Positions 42,042-50,529 of a stretch of 64,000 nucleotides of DNA are shown piece by piece. Both the position numbers and the translations under genes were made by a program. Numbering within the stretch: the stretch's first letter is position 1; every line of letters begins with the position of its first letter. The stretch comes from Soehngenia sp. (lineage in GTDB: Bacteria > Bacillota > Clostridia > Tissierellales > Tissierellaceae). The DNA lies in contig JAGXFX010000009.1 in the NCBI GenBank assembly GCA_024637045.1, forward strand, positions 1 to 64,000, read 5' to 3'. The notes under the pieces are model-generated. The model saw nothing but the letters and a program-made list of their open reading frames with translations, was not told the origin of the DNA and made no database searches.

Positions 42042-42776
42042 ATGAAGAATGTACTAATAATAAATGGAAGCATAAGAAAAAAGGCGACTTTCTCGTTGTT
42101 AAAACGTATTGAATCACTTTTGGATGACTACGAGGTGACTTTTCTTAATATCAAGGATTTTGATATTAAACCGTGTATTGGATGTGAGAATTGCATGAGA
42201 GAAGGTACCTGTAATATCAAAGATGAAGCCAATATTCTTTTGACAAAAATAAGTGATTCAGATGGAGTAATAATTGGTTCACCCGTTTATCTAAGGCAGA
42301 TATCTGGGTATTTAAAAGTTTTAATTGATCGAGGATGTGTTTGGTATCACAGGTCTCCTCTCGTTGGGAAGCCTGTGTTTTTTGTGACTACAACTCAGGT
42401 TACAGGATCTAGTGCAGCTATAAGGTATTTTAATGATCTTTCTGTACAATGGGGAACTATTAATGCAGGCCATATTTCAAGAAATATGTTCAATCTTGAG
42501 AAAATCATAGAAAAAGAGTCGCTGAATAAATTCAAACATTATTTGGAAGATAGGAACAAAAGAAACTATAAACCGACAATTAGGCAGATTATTGAGTTTA
42601 ATACTCAAAAGGTTTTAGGTGTAAATATACTTCCTCTCGATATGGTATACTGGGAAGATAAAGGTTATGTCGATAAACCTTATTTTTATGACTGTAAGAT
42701 GAATGTATTTAAACGACTTATTGGAGCATCCTATTACAAGTTATTGACTTATTTCATTACTAAGAACAAGAGATAG
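42042..42776 (+). CDS. Flavodoxin-fold NAD(P)H-dependent FMN reductase
   Basis: A 244-residue flavoprotein of the iron-sulfur flavoprotein/NADPH-FMN reductase group: INGSIRKKATFSLLKRIE (phosphate loop), CIGCENCMREGTCNIKDE (a compact cysteine segment), and IIGSPVYLRQISGYLKVLIDRG, the FMN-binding SPVY motif. The cysteine spacing matches the ISF-like CxxCxxC type that in some archaea and clostridia holds a [4Fe-4S] cluster. The C-terminal ~80 residues are basic and not assigned. Likely role: electron transfer or detoxification by flavin reduction in the cytosol. Confidence 0.82.
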   Translation: MKNVLIINGSIRKKATFSLLKRIESLLDDYEVTFLNIKDFDIKPCIGCENCMREGTCNIKDEANILLTKISDSDGVIIGSPVYLRQISGYLKVLIDRGCVWYHRSPLVGKPVFFVTTTQVTGSSAAIRYFNDLSVQWGTINAGHISRNMFNLEKIIEKESLNKFKHYLEDRNKRNYKPTIRQIIEFNTQKVLGVNILPLDMVYWEDKGYVDKPYFYDCKMNVFKRLIGASYYKLLTYFITKNKR

Positions 42777-42870
42777 TTGATTGTTTTGCATAGCAATAAG
42801 GATTGATGATTTAAGTAAATACTAAGTTGAAATTGATGCTATAAAAAAAGTTTATGCGAGGAGTAATAAA

Positions 42871-43503
42871 ATGAAATTAATGGATCGAAGTAAAAATGAT
42901 TATAAGGAACTACGTTTAATATTGGTGCTCATCATAGTGTTGATTTGGTCTGCCATAGATGCTGAGGACTATTTTGCTTGGCTAATGCTTACAATTCCTG
43001 CATTGATATATGTAGGTGTTTTTATTGCAACACGCAAGAAATTTAAATTTACCTACTTTGCATATGTTATAGTCTTTATACATATAGTGATATTGCTTAT
43101 AGGTGCAAAGTATACATATTCAGCTAATCCGTTATTTGATAAAATACAAGAAATTTTCAATCTTTCCAGAAACCACTACGATCGCGTGGGACATCTTGCG
43201 CAAGGCTTTGTACCTGCTATTATTGCGAGAGAGATATTACTGAGAAAAGGGTATTTTAAAAAAAGCAAATTCTTTTATGTTACAGTATTTGCATTTGTTC
43301 TTGCAATAAGTGCATCATGGGAGCTCTTCGAATTTTTTGCAGTCATTGTTTCAGGTAGGTCTGCCAAATATGTACTTTCCCTACAAGGTGATTTTTTGGA
43401 TACACAAAAGGATATGTTAATGGCTTTTATTGGCGCTGCAGTGGCATTGGTATTTTTTGGTAAGACTCATGATAAGTGGATTAAATCGATTTCAAAAAAA
43501 TGA
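42871..43503 (+). CDS. YjdF-like (DUF2238) membrane protein
   Basis: A 210-residue inner-membrane protein with six hydrophobic segments. DRVGHLAQGFVPAIIAREILLRKGYFKKS, then SASWELFEFFAVIVSG and LQGDFLDTQKDMLMAFIGA, are the hallmark blocks of the DUF2238/YjdF family: conserved His, Glu, Trp and Asp residues inside helices hint at a metal- or lipid-binding site. No function is known. AGGAGT precedes the ATG. A second, broken copy of its last ~100 codons lies 3 kb downstream beyond the nuclease and NERD genes. Confidence 0.85.
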   Translation: MKLMDRSKNDYKELRLILVLIIVLIWSAIDAEDYFAWLMLTIPALIYVGVFIATRKKFKFTYFAYVIVFIHIVILLIGAKYTYSANPLFDKIQEIFNLSRNHYDRVGHLAQGFVPAIIAREILLRKGYFKKSKFFYVTVFAFVLAISASWELFEFFAVIVSGRSAKYVLSLQGDFLDTQKDMLMAFIGAAVALVFFGKTHDKWIKSISKK

Positions 43504-44043
43504 TTTTATTTTGAGATATTATGAACAACATATCTGACTAATATAAACGAGCAGAAGGATTCCAGTATTCCTGCCAGCAGAAGCAAGGTTAATAACTCAA
43601 GGAATTGCTTGAGATATAACAGCTTCAACATTTAGCCCTTGGATAATTAGAAACACAATTTTCCAGGGGCTTTGATTTATTTTTGATGAGCTAATTTATC
43701 TTGTTAGTGCATTATCAATGTAAATCTGGTAAAATATTGTAAAGACATAAATTGTTTATAAATATACATTTTGAGTTAGTGAATAACTGCTTAAAATGCT
43801 AGAACTGAAAATCGAACGAGTGTGAAATTTAAGCGGGATAAGACCCGCTAAAATTTGAAGGAGAAATATCAGAAAATTATGAGTATGGACAAAAAGGAGA
43901 GAAATGACATTCTAGTAGGGTTTCCAATTGATTAATGGATTATAAGAAAGAACCTGACAGGACCTGTGTATAGCATAAGCATCAAAGTGTAAGAAAGATG
44001 GTTATGGTAAGGTATAGGGCAGTAATTGCCTTGGGGGTTTGAA
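43504..44043. other. Non-coding stretch with hairpins
   Basis: About 540 bp without a gene. It contains GCCCTTGGA..TCCAGGGGCTTT, a terminator-like stem with an 18-nt loop; a TGGTAAAAT extended -10-like box; and TTAAGCGGGATAAGACCCGCTAAAATTTGAAGGAGAAATATCAGAAAATT, which repeats the region after galU. Nothing else was recognised. Confidence 0.5.
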
Positions 44044-45327
44044 ATGAAAAAAATATTTAGGTTGTTTCTATGGACTTTTCTTTTCCCATTTATGCTGACT
44101 TATTGGGGTTGGAAAAATCAGAAAAAGCCAGCTATTGTAATTGGTGCATTTTTGTCTTTTTTATTCATCCTAGTTGGATTCTTTGGCCAGGAACCTATTG
44201 ATGATGATATGACCTCTGGTGACAAGCCTGTCATTGAAAAAAGTATTGATGAGGAAAGTAGCCTGGATGTTGCGGAGGTTATTGAGGAGAATTCCCAGGT
44301 TGCTTCTGAGGATGATATTGACAAGGTTGATCCTGAATCTCCAAGCACTCCGTCCTTTGAAGGCTACACTCTTATTGAGGTTGATGGTGGAGACCTTTCA
44401 GGTATGCGTGAGGCCAATGTGGTTGTGGACATCGGTTTTGAGGACAGGGAGTATTTTGCTTTCACCAATGAGCATGGTCAGTTGGTTAAGGTTATTGCGG
44501 ATGAGATCATTCTTCAGGATGACAGTAGTGAACCGGTAACATCTGATGGTAAATACTATTCGGATGAGGCGAAGGTACTGGGAACTGAGGAGGCAGAGTA
44601 CGATGAGAGCCATGTAATCGCAGACAGTCTAGGTGGAGTGTCAAATGCCTATAACATAACACCTCAGAACAGTACACTAAACCGTCATGGAGACCAGGCA
44701 TACATGGAACAGGTCATAAGGGATGCAGGAGGCTGTACGGACTTTGTGGCTATAATCTCATACCCAGATACAGTTACACAGATACCAAGCCATTATAGCT
44801 TTACATACACATTGATGGGGAATATTGTAAGTGAGGAGTTTGCCAATGTGGATCCAGATACTGTGAATGAATTGCTTGCTGAAGAATCATCAAATGATGA
44901 AAATCTAGAACTTGGAGGAATCATTGTCCCAATAGTAGGAGATATACCTGACAAACAGGGAGTTGTGGTTGAAGAGGAGTCAGAGGTTGATACAGTTACA
45001 GTTGAAGATATTGAAGTAAGTAATACCGGTAGTGTTGTAATCACAGCACTAAACAAGAAGGCTGAATATATTGTAATCAAAAATACAGGTGACAATGCCA
45101 TTGACCTCTCTGGTTGGTGGATCCTTTCTGTAAAGGGTGGTCAGAAATTCACTTTCACGAAATACGTTTTGCAGCCAGGAGATTCTGTGAAGGTTGGAGA
45201 TTCAAAGACGAATGCGGATGTTGACTTTCATTGGCTGGATGGTAGGGGGACTTGGAACAATAGTGAAAAGGATCCTGCGGAGTTGTATAATGCTGCTGGG
45301 GAGCTTGTATCTAGATACGATGATTAG
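44044..45327 (+). CDS. Membrane-anchored DNA/RNA non-specific nuclease with lamin-tail-like domain
   Basis: A 427-residue exported protein. Two N-terminal hydrophobic segments (LFLWTFLFPFMLTYWGW; PAIVIGAFLSFLFILVGFF) anchor it, followed by an acidic linker (~45-105). Residues ~140-260 resemble the Endonuclea_NS_2 nuclease fold: EAEYDESHVIADSLGGVSNAYNITPQNSTLNRHG, with the catalytic His in ESHVIA and the metal-site Asn. The last ~100 residues (IVIKNTGDNAIDLSGWWILS..GGQKFTFTKYVLQPGDSVKV) look like a lamin-tail domain often paired with secreted nucleases. The ATG at 44044, behind GGGGG, is preferred over the track's TTG. It probably degrades extracellular nucleic acid for nutrients or competition. 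Confidence 0.8.
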   Translation: MKKIFRLFLWTFLFPFMLTYWGWKNQKKPAIVIGAFLSFLFILVGFFGQEPIDDDMTSGDKPVIEKSIDEESSLDVAEVIEENSQVASEDDIDKVDPESPSTPSFEGYTLIEVDGGDLSGMREANVVVDIGFEDREYFAFTNEHGQLVKVIADEIILQDDSSEPVTSDGKYYSDEAKVLGTEEAEYDESHVIADSLGGVSNAYNITPQNSTLNRHGDQAYMEQVIRDAGGCTDFVAIISYPDTVTQIPSHYSFTYTLMGNIVSEEFANVDPDTVNELLAEESSNDENLELGGIIVPIVGDIPDKQGVVVEEESEVDTVTVEDIEVSNTGSVVITALNKKAEYIVIKNTGDNAIDLSGWWILSVKGGQKFTFTKYVLQPGDSVKVGDSKTNADVDFHWLDGRGTWNNSEKDPAELYNAAGELVSRYDD

Positions 45328-45373
45328 TGGGGTGAAAACAAGTTCAATATTTAGGAGGAGGTAGGATATTGAT

Positions 45374-46456
45374 ATGGGTTTATTCGACAAACTAAAAGGG
45401 CCAGTTTTCATAAAGGAATCAAGTGATGCAGAGGAGCAACTTGAAAAATTAGAACTTTTGCATGGGAAAGCTGAAGGTGAATTGAAAAAGCTTATTGAAC
45501 AGGACATTAAGCTGTTGAATTATGGGATAGCTGGTGAAAAATCATTAATATTTGAACTTAAGAACAGCTTTATGCCTATGCTAATTCTCCACGATTTATT
45601 TCTTGAGCACGAAGGTTTGACAGCTCAGATTGACTTTCTGGTGATTACTAAGAAGAAGATATTTGTACTTGAATGCAAAAATCTATTTGGCAACCTAGAA
45701 GTCAACAGCAATGGTGATTTCATTCGTACTATTCAGATGTATGGAAGGAACAAGAAGGAGGGCATTTATAGTCCAATAACTCAGAATCAGAGACATATGG
45801 ATGTTCTAAGAAAAATTTATATTGAAAGCAAAAATAATTTCATATCAAAAAAGCTTTTCGATATGGCGTTTGAAGATAGATATAAGTCAGTTGTTGTCTT
45901 AGCTAATCCAAAAACTGTAATTAATATGAAATATGCCAAGAAGGCAATGAAAGAAAGCATTATACGTAGCGATAAACTTATTGATTATATTAAGGTAGCA
46001 AATGCTGATAAAAAAGTTGAGTATATGTTTGAAAAAAGGATGTATGAATTGGCTGAAGAATTCCTAAGCTACCACAAGAGAAATCCAGTTGATTACACTA
46101 AAAATTATCAGGATTTACTAATGCAGCAAGGTTTAATAGAGAAAACCGAGGTACAGCAATATGTAGCAGAGAAAACAGACGTACAGAAGGATGTAGTAGA
46201 GAAAATAGAAGAATTAACGATTCCAGGGAATATTGAGGATTCTGAGATATATAAGGAGCTAAAGGCTTATCGATTGATTAAGAGTAGAGAAGAAAACATC
46301 AAGGCATTTTACATATTCAATAATTCTCAAATGGAAAATCTGATTCAAAAAATGCCACAAAACAAGGAAGAATTGCTAAAAGTTTCTGGATTCAACGAAT
46401 CAAAATGTGTTAAGTATGGTGAGGGCATTCTGGAGATCGTAAATAAATACAATTGA
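45374..46456 (+). CDS. NERD-domain protein with C-terminal HRDC
   Basis: A 360-residue cytosolic protein. The NERD (nuclease-related) domain occupies residues ~50-165: GIAGEKSLIFELKNSF, LTAQIDFLVITKKKIFVLECKNLFGNLEV, where the D..ECK residues are the PD-(D/E)xK-like catalytic set. A linker contains short VQQYVAEKTDVQKDVVEKIE repeats, and the last ~75 residues (IYKELKAYRLIKSREENIKAFYIFNNSQM..LLKVSGFNESKCVKYG) form an HRDC nucleic-acid-binding domain. This pairing suggests a DNA-processing role; some NERD proteins occur in defence contexts. AGGAGGAGGTAGG lies before the ATG. Confidence 0.88.
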   Translation: MGLFDKLKGPVFIKESSDAEEQLEKLELLHGKAEGELKKLIEQDIKLLNYGIAGEKSLIFELKNSFMPMLILHDLFLEHEGLTAQIDFLVITKKKIFVLECKNLFGNLEVNSNGDFIRTIQMYGRNKKEGIYSPITQNQRHMDVLRKIYIESKNNFISKKLFDMAFEDRYKSVVVLANPKTVINMKYAKKAMKESIIRSDKLIDYIKVANADKKVEYMFEKRMYELAEEFLSYHKRNPVDYTKNYQDLLMQQGLIEKTEVQQYVAEKTDVQKDVVEKIEELTIPGNIEDSEIYKELKAYRLIKSREENIKAFYIFNNSQMENLIQKMPQNKEELLKVSGFNESKCVKYGEGILEIVNKYN

Positions 46457-46479
46457 GTGGTATTACGAAGAATGTAACA

Positions 46480-46774
46480 TGGCTTTGTACCTGCTATCAT
46501 TACGAGAGAGTTTTTACTGAGAAAAGGATATTTTTAAAAAGCAAATTCTTTTATGTTACAGTTTTTCGTTTGTACTTGTAATAAGTGCATCTTGGGAGCT
46601 AATCGAATTTTTCGAAGTTGGAATTTCAAATTTGGCTTCCAAATATGTGCTTTCTCTTCAAGGGGATTATCTGGATACGCAAATAGATATGATTGGCTTT
46701 TATGTAGGCAGCATTTGCTTTGATATTCTTGGGAAAGACGAGTGATAAGCGGATTAACGCCATTTCAGAGTAAT
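46480..46774 (+). pseudogene. Decayed 3' copy of the YjdF-like gene
   Basis: The DNA matches the last ~310 bases of the YjdF-like gene 3.3 kb upstream, with segments such as GCTTTGTACCTGCTATCATTACG and GCAAATTCTTTTATGTTACAG almost unchanged, but it has single-base deletions (after GATATTTTTAAAAAGC and in TACAGTTTTTCG) that break the frame. There is no 5' half. It lies directly after the NERD gene. Confidence 0.8.
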
Positions 46775-46904
46775 GATTCAGTCTGACCAATATTACCAGT
46801 ATTATTAAAAAAAACAAATATAGAAACTGAAGATTTAAGTTAATTCTTACAATTAGTGTTAGGATTTATAGATATAGAATGTATTTAAGGGGGAAGATAA
46901 AATA

Positions 46905-48182
46905 ATGAGTAGAATATCAGAGCAAATATCTAATTCACCAGTTTTCAATACACTCGATACATATAAAAATTTATTGTCAAACATCAGGATTGAGAAATAT
47001 GACAATGAAGAAATTATCATCGAGTTTAAGAGAGTGCAGAAAGTAATCAATTATTTTGAAAGTGTTTTGAAAGCCATGGATTATGAGTTAGTTGCCATCA
47101 GCACGTTAAATTCGATAAATCAACATCTGAGCAATGCTTACACCCAGTTAAATAGTTTTGTAACAAATGGAAGTTTAGCCAACCTAAAATCAAGTAATGA
47201 TCATCTCTCTAATGCAATTCCCTTTATATCTACTATTAACATACTTAACACTCAAGATTCTGCAGAAATAACAAAACAAGAACTTGAAAAATTGAATGAT
47301 ATTATTGAAGATCTGATAAAAAGTTACACAGTGAATAAGAAAGTCATTGAGAATCAAACTCAAACCTACGAACTCAATATTGAAAAATTAGAAAAGAAAA
47401 TAGAAGTGCAAGTGAATAGATTAGATAAAGCAATTTCAGATTTTCAAGGAGTATTTCAAGAAAATCAACAAAATAGAACAACAGAGTTTAATGCATTGGT
47501 TAAGAAGAATGAGGAAAAATTAGTTGGCGAAGTTAACGATTTTATGAACAATGCTACAGAACGATTAGAGAATGCTTTTCTTGATATTCAGAAACAGATT
47601 GTAGAGTTTAAAGACAGTTCAAATGATATCCTCATAGGTCTTTCTAAAGATAAAGAGAAGGCAAGTGATTTACTAAAAATAATAACCAATATCGGTACTA
47701 CAGGTCAATTTAATAAATACTCAAGTAGCGAAGAAAGAAACTATTATATATTTACTGGAGTAGCTGTGTTTTTTATGAGTGTAGCGATTTTGTTATCATA
47801 TTTTTTCTTAGTTAATGTACCATCTGAGACAACAATTAGTATTGTATCGAAAATATTTACTATATCATTATTCTTTGTACCCGCTACATATGCAGTAAAA
47901 GAGGCTGCCAAACATAGGAAAAGACAAACATATTATAGAAAAATGGAATTGGAGCTCGCTACAATAGATACATTTATTGAATCATTGAGTCAGGATAAAA
48001 GAGAAGAAGTAAAATTAGAACTGACGAAACGATTGTTCGGCTCAAACATAGACTTAGATTCTAACGATTCTATGGGTAAGGCTAAGGCTGATGATATTTC
48101 AATTCAAGATATTTCAAATATTTTAAGCGACCTTGGAATTAAGAAAGAATCCTTAATTGAATTATTAAAATCCATAATTTAA
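46905..48182 (+). CDS. Uncharacterised coiled-coil membrane protein
   Basis: A 425-residue protein not recognised as any named family. Residues ~1-120 are helical; ~130-265 form a long coiled coil (NQTQTYELNIEKLEKKIEVQVNRLDKAISDFQ); two close transmembrane helices follow (YIFTGVAVFFMSVAILLSYFFL; ISIVSKIFTISLFFVPATYAV) and then a ~90-residue cytosolic tail ending DISNILSDLGIKKESLIELL. Both ends should face the cytosol. The build (sensor-like coiled coil plus paired helices) is seen in some membrane-linked defence or stress proteins, but nothing here proves that. AAGGGGGGAAG precedes the ATG; a strong terminator follows, so it is a single-gene unit. Confidence 0.75.
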   Translation: MSRISEQISNSPVFNTLDTYKNLLSNIRIEKYDNEEIIIEFKRVQKVINYFESVLKAMDYELVAISTLNSINQHLSNAYTQLNSFVTNGSLANLKSSNDHLSNAIPFISTINILNTQDSAEITKQELEKLNDIIEDLIKSYTVNKKVIENQTQTYELNIEKLEKKIEVQVNRLDKAISDFQGVFQENQQNRTTEFNALVKKNEEKLVGEVNDFMNNATERLENAFLDIQKQIVEFKDSSNDILIGLSKDKEKASDLLKIITNIGTTGQFNKYSSSEERNYYIFTGVAVFFMSVAILLSYFFLVNVPSETTISIVSKIFTISLFFVPATYAVKEAAKHRKRQTYYRKMELELATIDTFIESLSQDKREEVKLELTKRLFGSNIDLDSNDSMGKAKADDISIQDISNILSDLGIKKESLIELLKSII

Positions 48183-48197
48183 TCGATGAGGATAACG

Positions 48198-48236
48198 AAG
48201 TCACAAAATGCCAATTTTGTGACTTTGTTGTTTTTT
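48198..48236 (+). terminator. Rho-independent terminator
   Basis: AAGTCACAAAAT pairs with ATTTTGTGACTT around a 3-nt loop, followed by TGTTGTTTTTT. It ends the coiled-coil membrane protein gene. Confidence 0.85.
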
Positions 48237-48392
48237 GTGAGCGAAGGCGAGGACTAAGAAGACAAAAATATTGATATCAAAAAAACATTGCAATAGTACT
48301 CTACAATTAACAACTGTCAAGTTAAAACTAAATTAACTTGACATAAAATTTAACATAGAATACAATTATAATAAGAAAGGTGGTGAGAAGCA

Positions 48393-49097
48393 ATGAGTTA
48401 CTCGACTATGGTGAAGGAAAGTATGAATCAGTACCCGGAGCTTAAAATAATTGATGCAAAGCAAGTTTATAATCGTAAATTTAAGAATGTACCTGAACAA
48501 GCTTTTTATAAGATTATATCTCGTATGGCAAAAGATGGAGACATAGAAAGACTGACTAAAGGTATTTACTGTAAGCCTAAGCAGGGAAGGTTTGGTAGAA
48601 TAGTCTCTTCTGAAAAACATATTCTAGAGTATTACCTTGGTGCAAACATGAAAAATGGAGTTGTTGTCGGTTATAGAATGTACAATGAGTATAAATTGAC
48701 AACACAGGTATCAAAGCTGATTGAAATATATTCAAATGTGAGTGAACAAGAAAAAAAGAAAATTAAGAATATAGAGATTAAAAAAGCAAATATAAAATTT
48801 GATGATTCTACAAAAAAAATGATTGAATTGCTTCACTTTCTGGAGAATATGAATAGAATTGAAGAGTTGAGCAGAGATAACGCTACTGTATTTATTGATA
48901 ATGCTGTTGGATATTATAATGAAAAGACCATTGATAAGATTATTAATACAATTAAGTACAAGAAAAGCACTCTTGCTTCTCTGAAAAACATCTTAGACCA
49001 CTACGAAATTAACCACACAGTCGAAAAATATCTAAATGGAACTTCAAAATATAATGCTATTAGAATGGAGGACTTATATGAATCTGCATCACAATGA
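48393..49097 (+). CDS. AbiEi/DUF6088-like antitoxin
   Basis: A 234-residue protein with an N-terminal winged helix (QAFYKIISRMAKDGDIERLTKGIYCKP), the usual DNA-binding front of type IV AbiEi antitoxins, and a C-terminal domain (VVVGYRMYNEYKLTTQVSKLIEIYSN) as in DUF6088 proteins. Such antitoxins repress their own operon and oppose an AbiEii nucleotidyltransferase toxin without binding it. The toxin start codon overlaps the end of this gene, as expected, but the toxin is truncated (next entry). An AATTAACTTGAC..AAATTTAACATAGAATACAATTATAAT promoter-like stretch precedes it. Confidence 0.82.
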   Translation: MSYSTMVKESMNQYPELKIIDAKQVYNRKFKNVPEQAFYKIISRMAKDGDIERLTKGIYCKPKQGRFGRIVSSEKHILEYYLGANMKNGVVVGYRMYNEYKLTTQVSKLIEIYSNVSEQEKKKIKNIEIKKANIKFDDSTKKMIELLHFLENMNRIEELSRDNATVFIDNAVGYYNEKTIDKIINTIKYKKSTLASLKNILDHYEINHTVEKYLNGTSKYNAIRMEDLYESASQ

Positions 49098-49161
49098 AGA
49101 AACACTTCAAGAACTTATAGAGTTGACAACAAAACGTTATCATCTTCCTTCAAGTTATTGA
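49078..49161 (+). pseudogene. Truncated AbiEii toxin gene start
   Basis: An ATG behind GGAGG overlaps the antitoxin gene by 20 bp and encodes MNLHHNEETLQELIELTTKR plus eight residues before a stop. This is the typical N-terminus of AbiEii-family nucleotidyltransferases. A second frame shortly after (VIEDELLKNWNSTKRLYYQE, then stop) may be the toxin's other end joined by deletion. No NTase core remains. Confidence 0.75.
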
Positions 49162-49222
49162 AGATGAGTTACTCAAAAATTGGAACTCAACCAAAAGGCT
49201 CTACTACCAAGAATAAATAATT

Positions 49223-49275
49223 AATGCACTAAATTACCCGCACTAAAATAGTGAATGCGGATAATTTAGTGCATT
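49223..49275 (+). terminator. Long stem-loop after the AbiE remnant
   Basis: AATGCACTAAATTACCCGCA pairs with TGCGGATAATTTAGTGCATT with one small bulge, followed by TTAATA. It would end transcription of the antitoxin unit. Confidence 0.75.
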
Positions 49276-49400
49276 TTAATATAGACTGTGAATGTCATAA
49301 GCAGTTTATTGGTATTTAAAAGCCGAAGCTGGAGTTGTTATCGATGATGTGAACCCAGAGTGGATCTAATTATCTAATTGATCTGCTATGACAAAAAAAT

Positions 49401-49537
49401 AATGTAACAAAATAATTTTAAATGTAACAATCAAAATGTTATATTTGAAGTCAAAAAGTTAAATTAACCTAATGTAACAAAAATAACTTGCAATATAACA
49501 AAAATGGTGTTATATTTAAAGTGTGAAATGTTACATT
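49401..49537 (+). promoter_or_regulatory. TGTAACA/TGTTACA operator array
   Basis: Upstream of the next toxin-antitoxin pair there are at least three AATGTAACAA direct copies, related AATATAACA, and inverted forms (TGTTATATTT twice, ATGTTACATT). The last copy ends immediately before the AGGAGGT ribosome site. The pattern suggests cooperative autorepression by the MarR-like first protein. Confidence 0.6.
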
Positions 49538-49551
49538 AGGAGGTGATTTAA

Positions 49552-50529
49552 TTGGTCATGACAGCCGAGCCTTACTTGAAAGAAAATATCGATGAACAGC
49601 TTACAATAAAACCGTGGCTTAAAAAGAATAATTTTCCAATTTTTTTAAGGGATAGCTACAACTTCTATGAGATGACGATTCTTGGGACACGGTGTATTTT
49701 ACTAGAAGTCGTTGATGAGATGCCAAATATCGACCAGCTTCAAAAGCATATGAAGCAAATTAAAAACCTAACGGATCGTCAAATTGTTCTGTTTTACAAA
49801 GATATCACGAGGTATAGAAGAAAAAGTCTGATTGAAAACAGGATCGCCTTTGTGATTGAAGATGGACAGATGTATTTGCCATTCTTGGGACTTGATTTGA
49901 AAAAAGCCCAAGAACATGTTGAAGATAAAGTGAAGAGCTTCACAACACCTGCGCAGATTGCGTATTTGTACTTCTTGTATCATAAAGAGGAAGTTGTGAA
50001 CACGACTGAGTTTGCAAAAAAGTTGGGATTTAATAAAATGACAGCTTCTAGAGCATTAAATGATCTATACCATGCGAATCTCATCACCTATAAAATTGGA
50101 GGAATGACTGGCCGCAGCAAGGAGTATAAGAGGATTCCAGACCCGGACTACTTTCTAAGAGGTCGTGACTATCTGAAGACACCGGTGAGAAGAATCATCT
50201 ACACAAAGACAAAGCCTTTAGGTGCTTTGGCTGCTGGAATGGATGCATTGGCAGGATTATCCATGATCAATCCACCTGATAATCCGATTATGGCAATAGA
50301 TAGAAATAAGCTGAATAAAGAGCAGGTTGAAATTGTTAAAAATAAGGACCTTATAAAAGATACAAAACTGGTGGAGCTAGAGCTTTGGGACTATGATCCT
50401 GGACTGTTTTCTAATAATCGCCATGTGGACCTACTGTCTTTGTATGCGTCTTTGAAGGAAGAAACTGATGAAAGGGTTGAGCAGGCATTAGAGGAAGTCT
50501 TGCGAGGTGAGCCATGGTACACGGATTAG
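49552..50529 (+). CDS. Winged-helix protein, likely antitoxin of an NTase toxin
   Basis: A 325-residue protein with a central MarR-like winged helix (TTPAQIAYLYFLYHKEEVVNTTEFAKKLGFNKMTASRALNDLYHANLITY) at about residues 140-195. The N-terminal ~130 residues look like a regulatory domain. The last stretch (AGMDALAGLSMINPPDNPIMAID..NNRHVDLLSLYASL) recalls the antitoxin/adaptor region seen in other AbiEi-type proteins. TTG start with AGGAGGT seven bases upstream; the nearby ATG is too far from the site. The following NTase gene starts inside its end (16-bp overlap), so the two form a toxin-antitoxin-type operon under the operator array. Confidence 0.75.
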   Translation: MVMTAEPYLKENIDEQLTIKPWLKKNNFPIFLRDSYNFYEMTILGTRCILLEVVDEMPNIDQLQKHMKQIKNLTDRQIVLFYKDITRYRRKSLIENRIAFVIEDGQMYLPFLGLDLKKAQEHVEDKVKSFTTPAQIAYLYFLYHKEEVVNTTEFAKKLGFNKMTASRALNDLYHANLITYKIGGMTGRSKEYKRIPDPDYFLRGRDYLKTPVRRIIYTKTKPLGALAAGMDALAGLSMINPPDNPIMAIDRNKLNKEQVEIVKNKDLIKDTKLVELELWDYDPGLFSNNRHVDLLSLYASLKEETDERVEQALEEVLRGEPWYTD

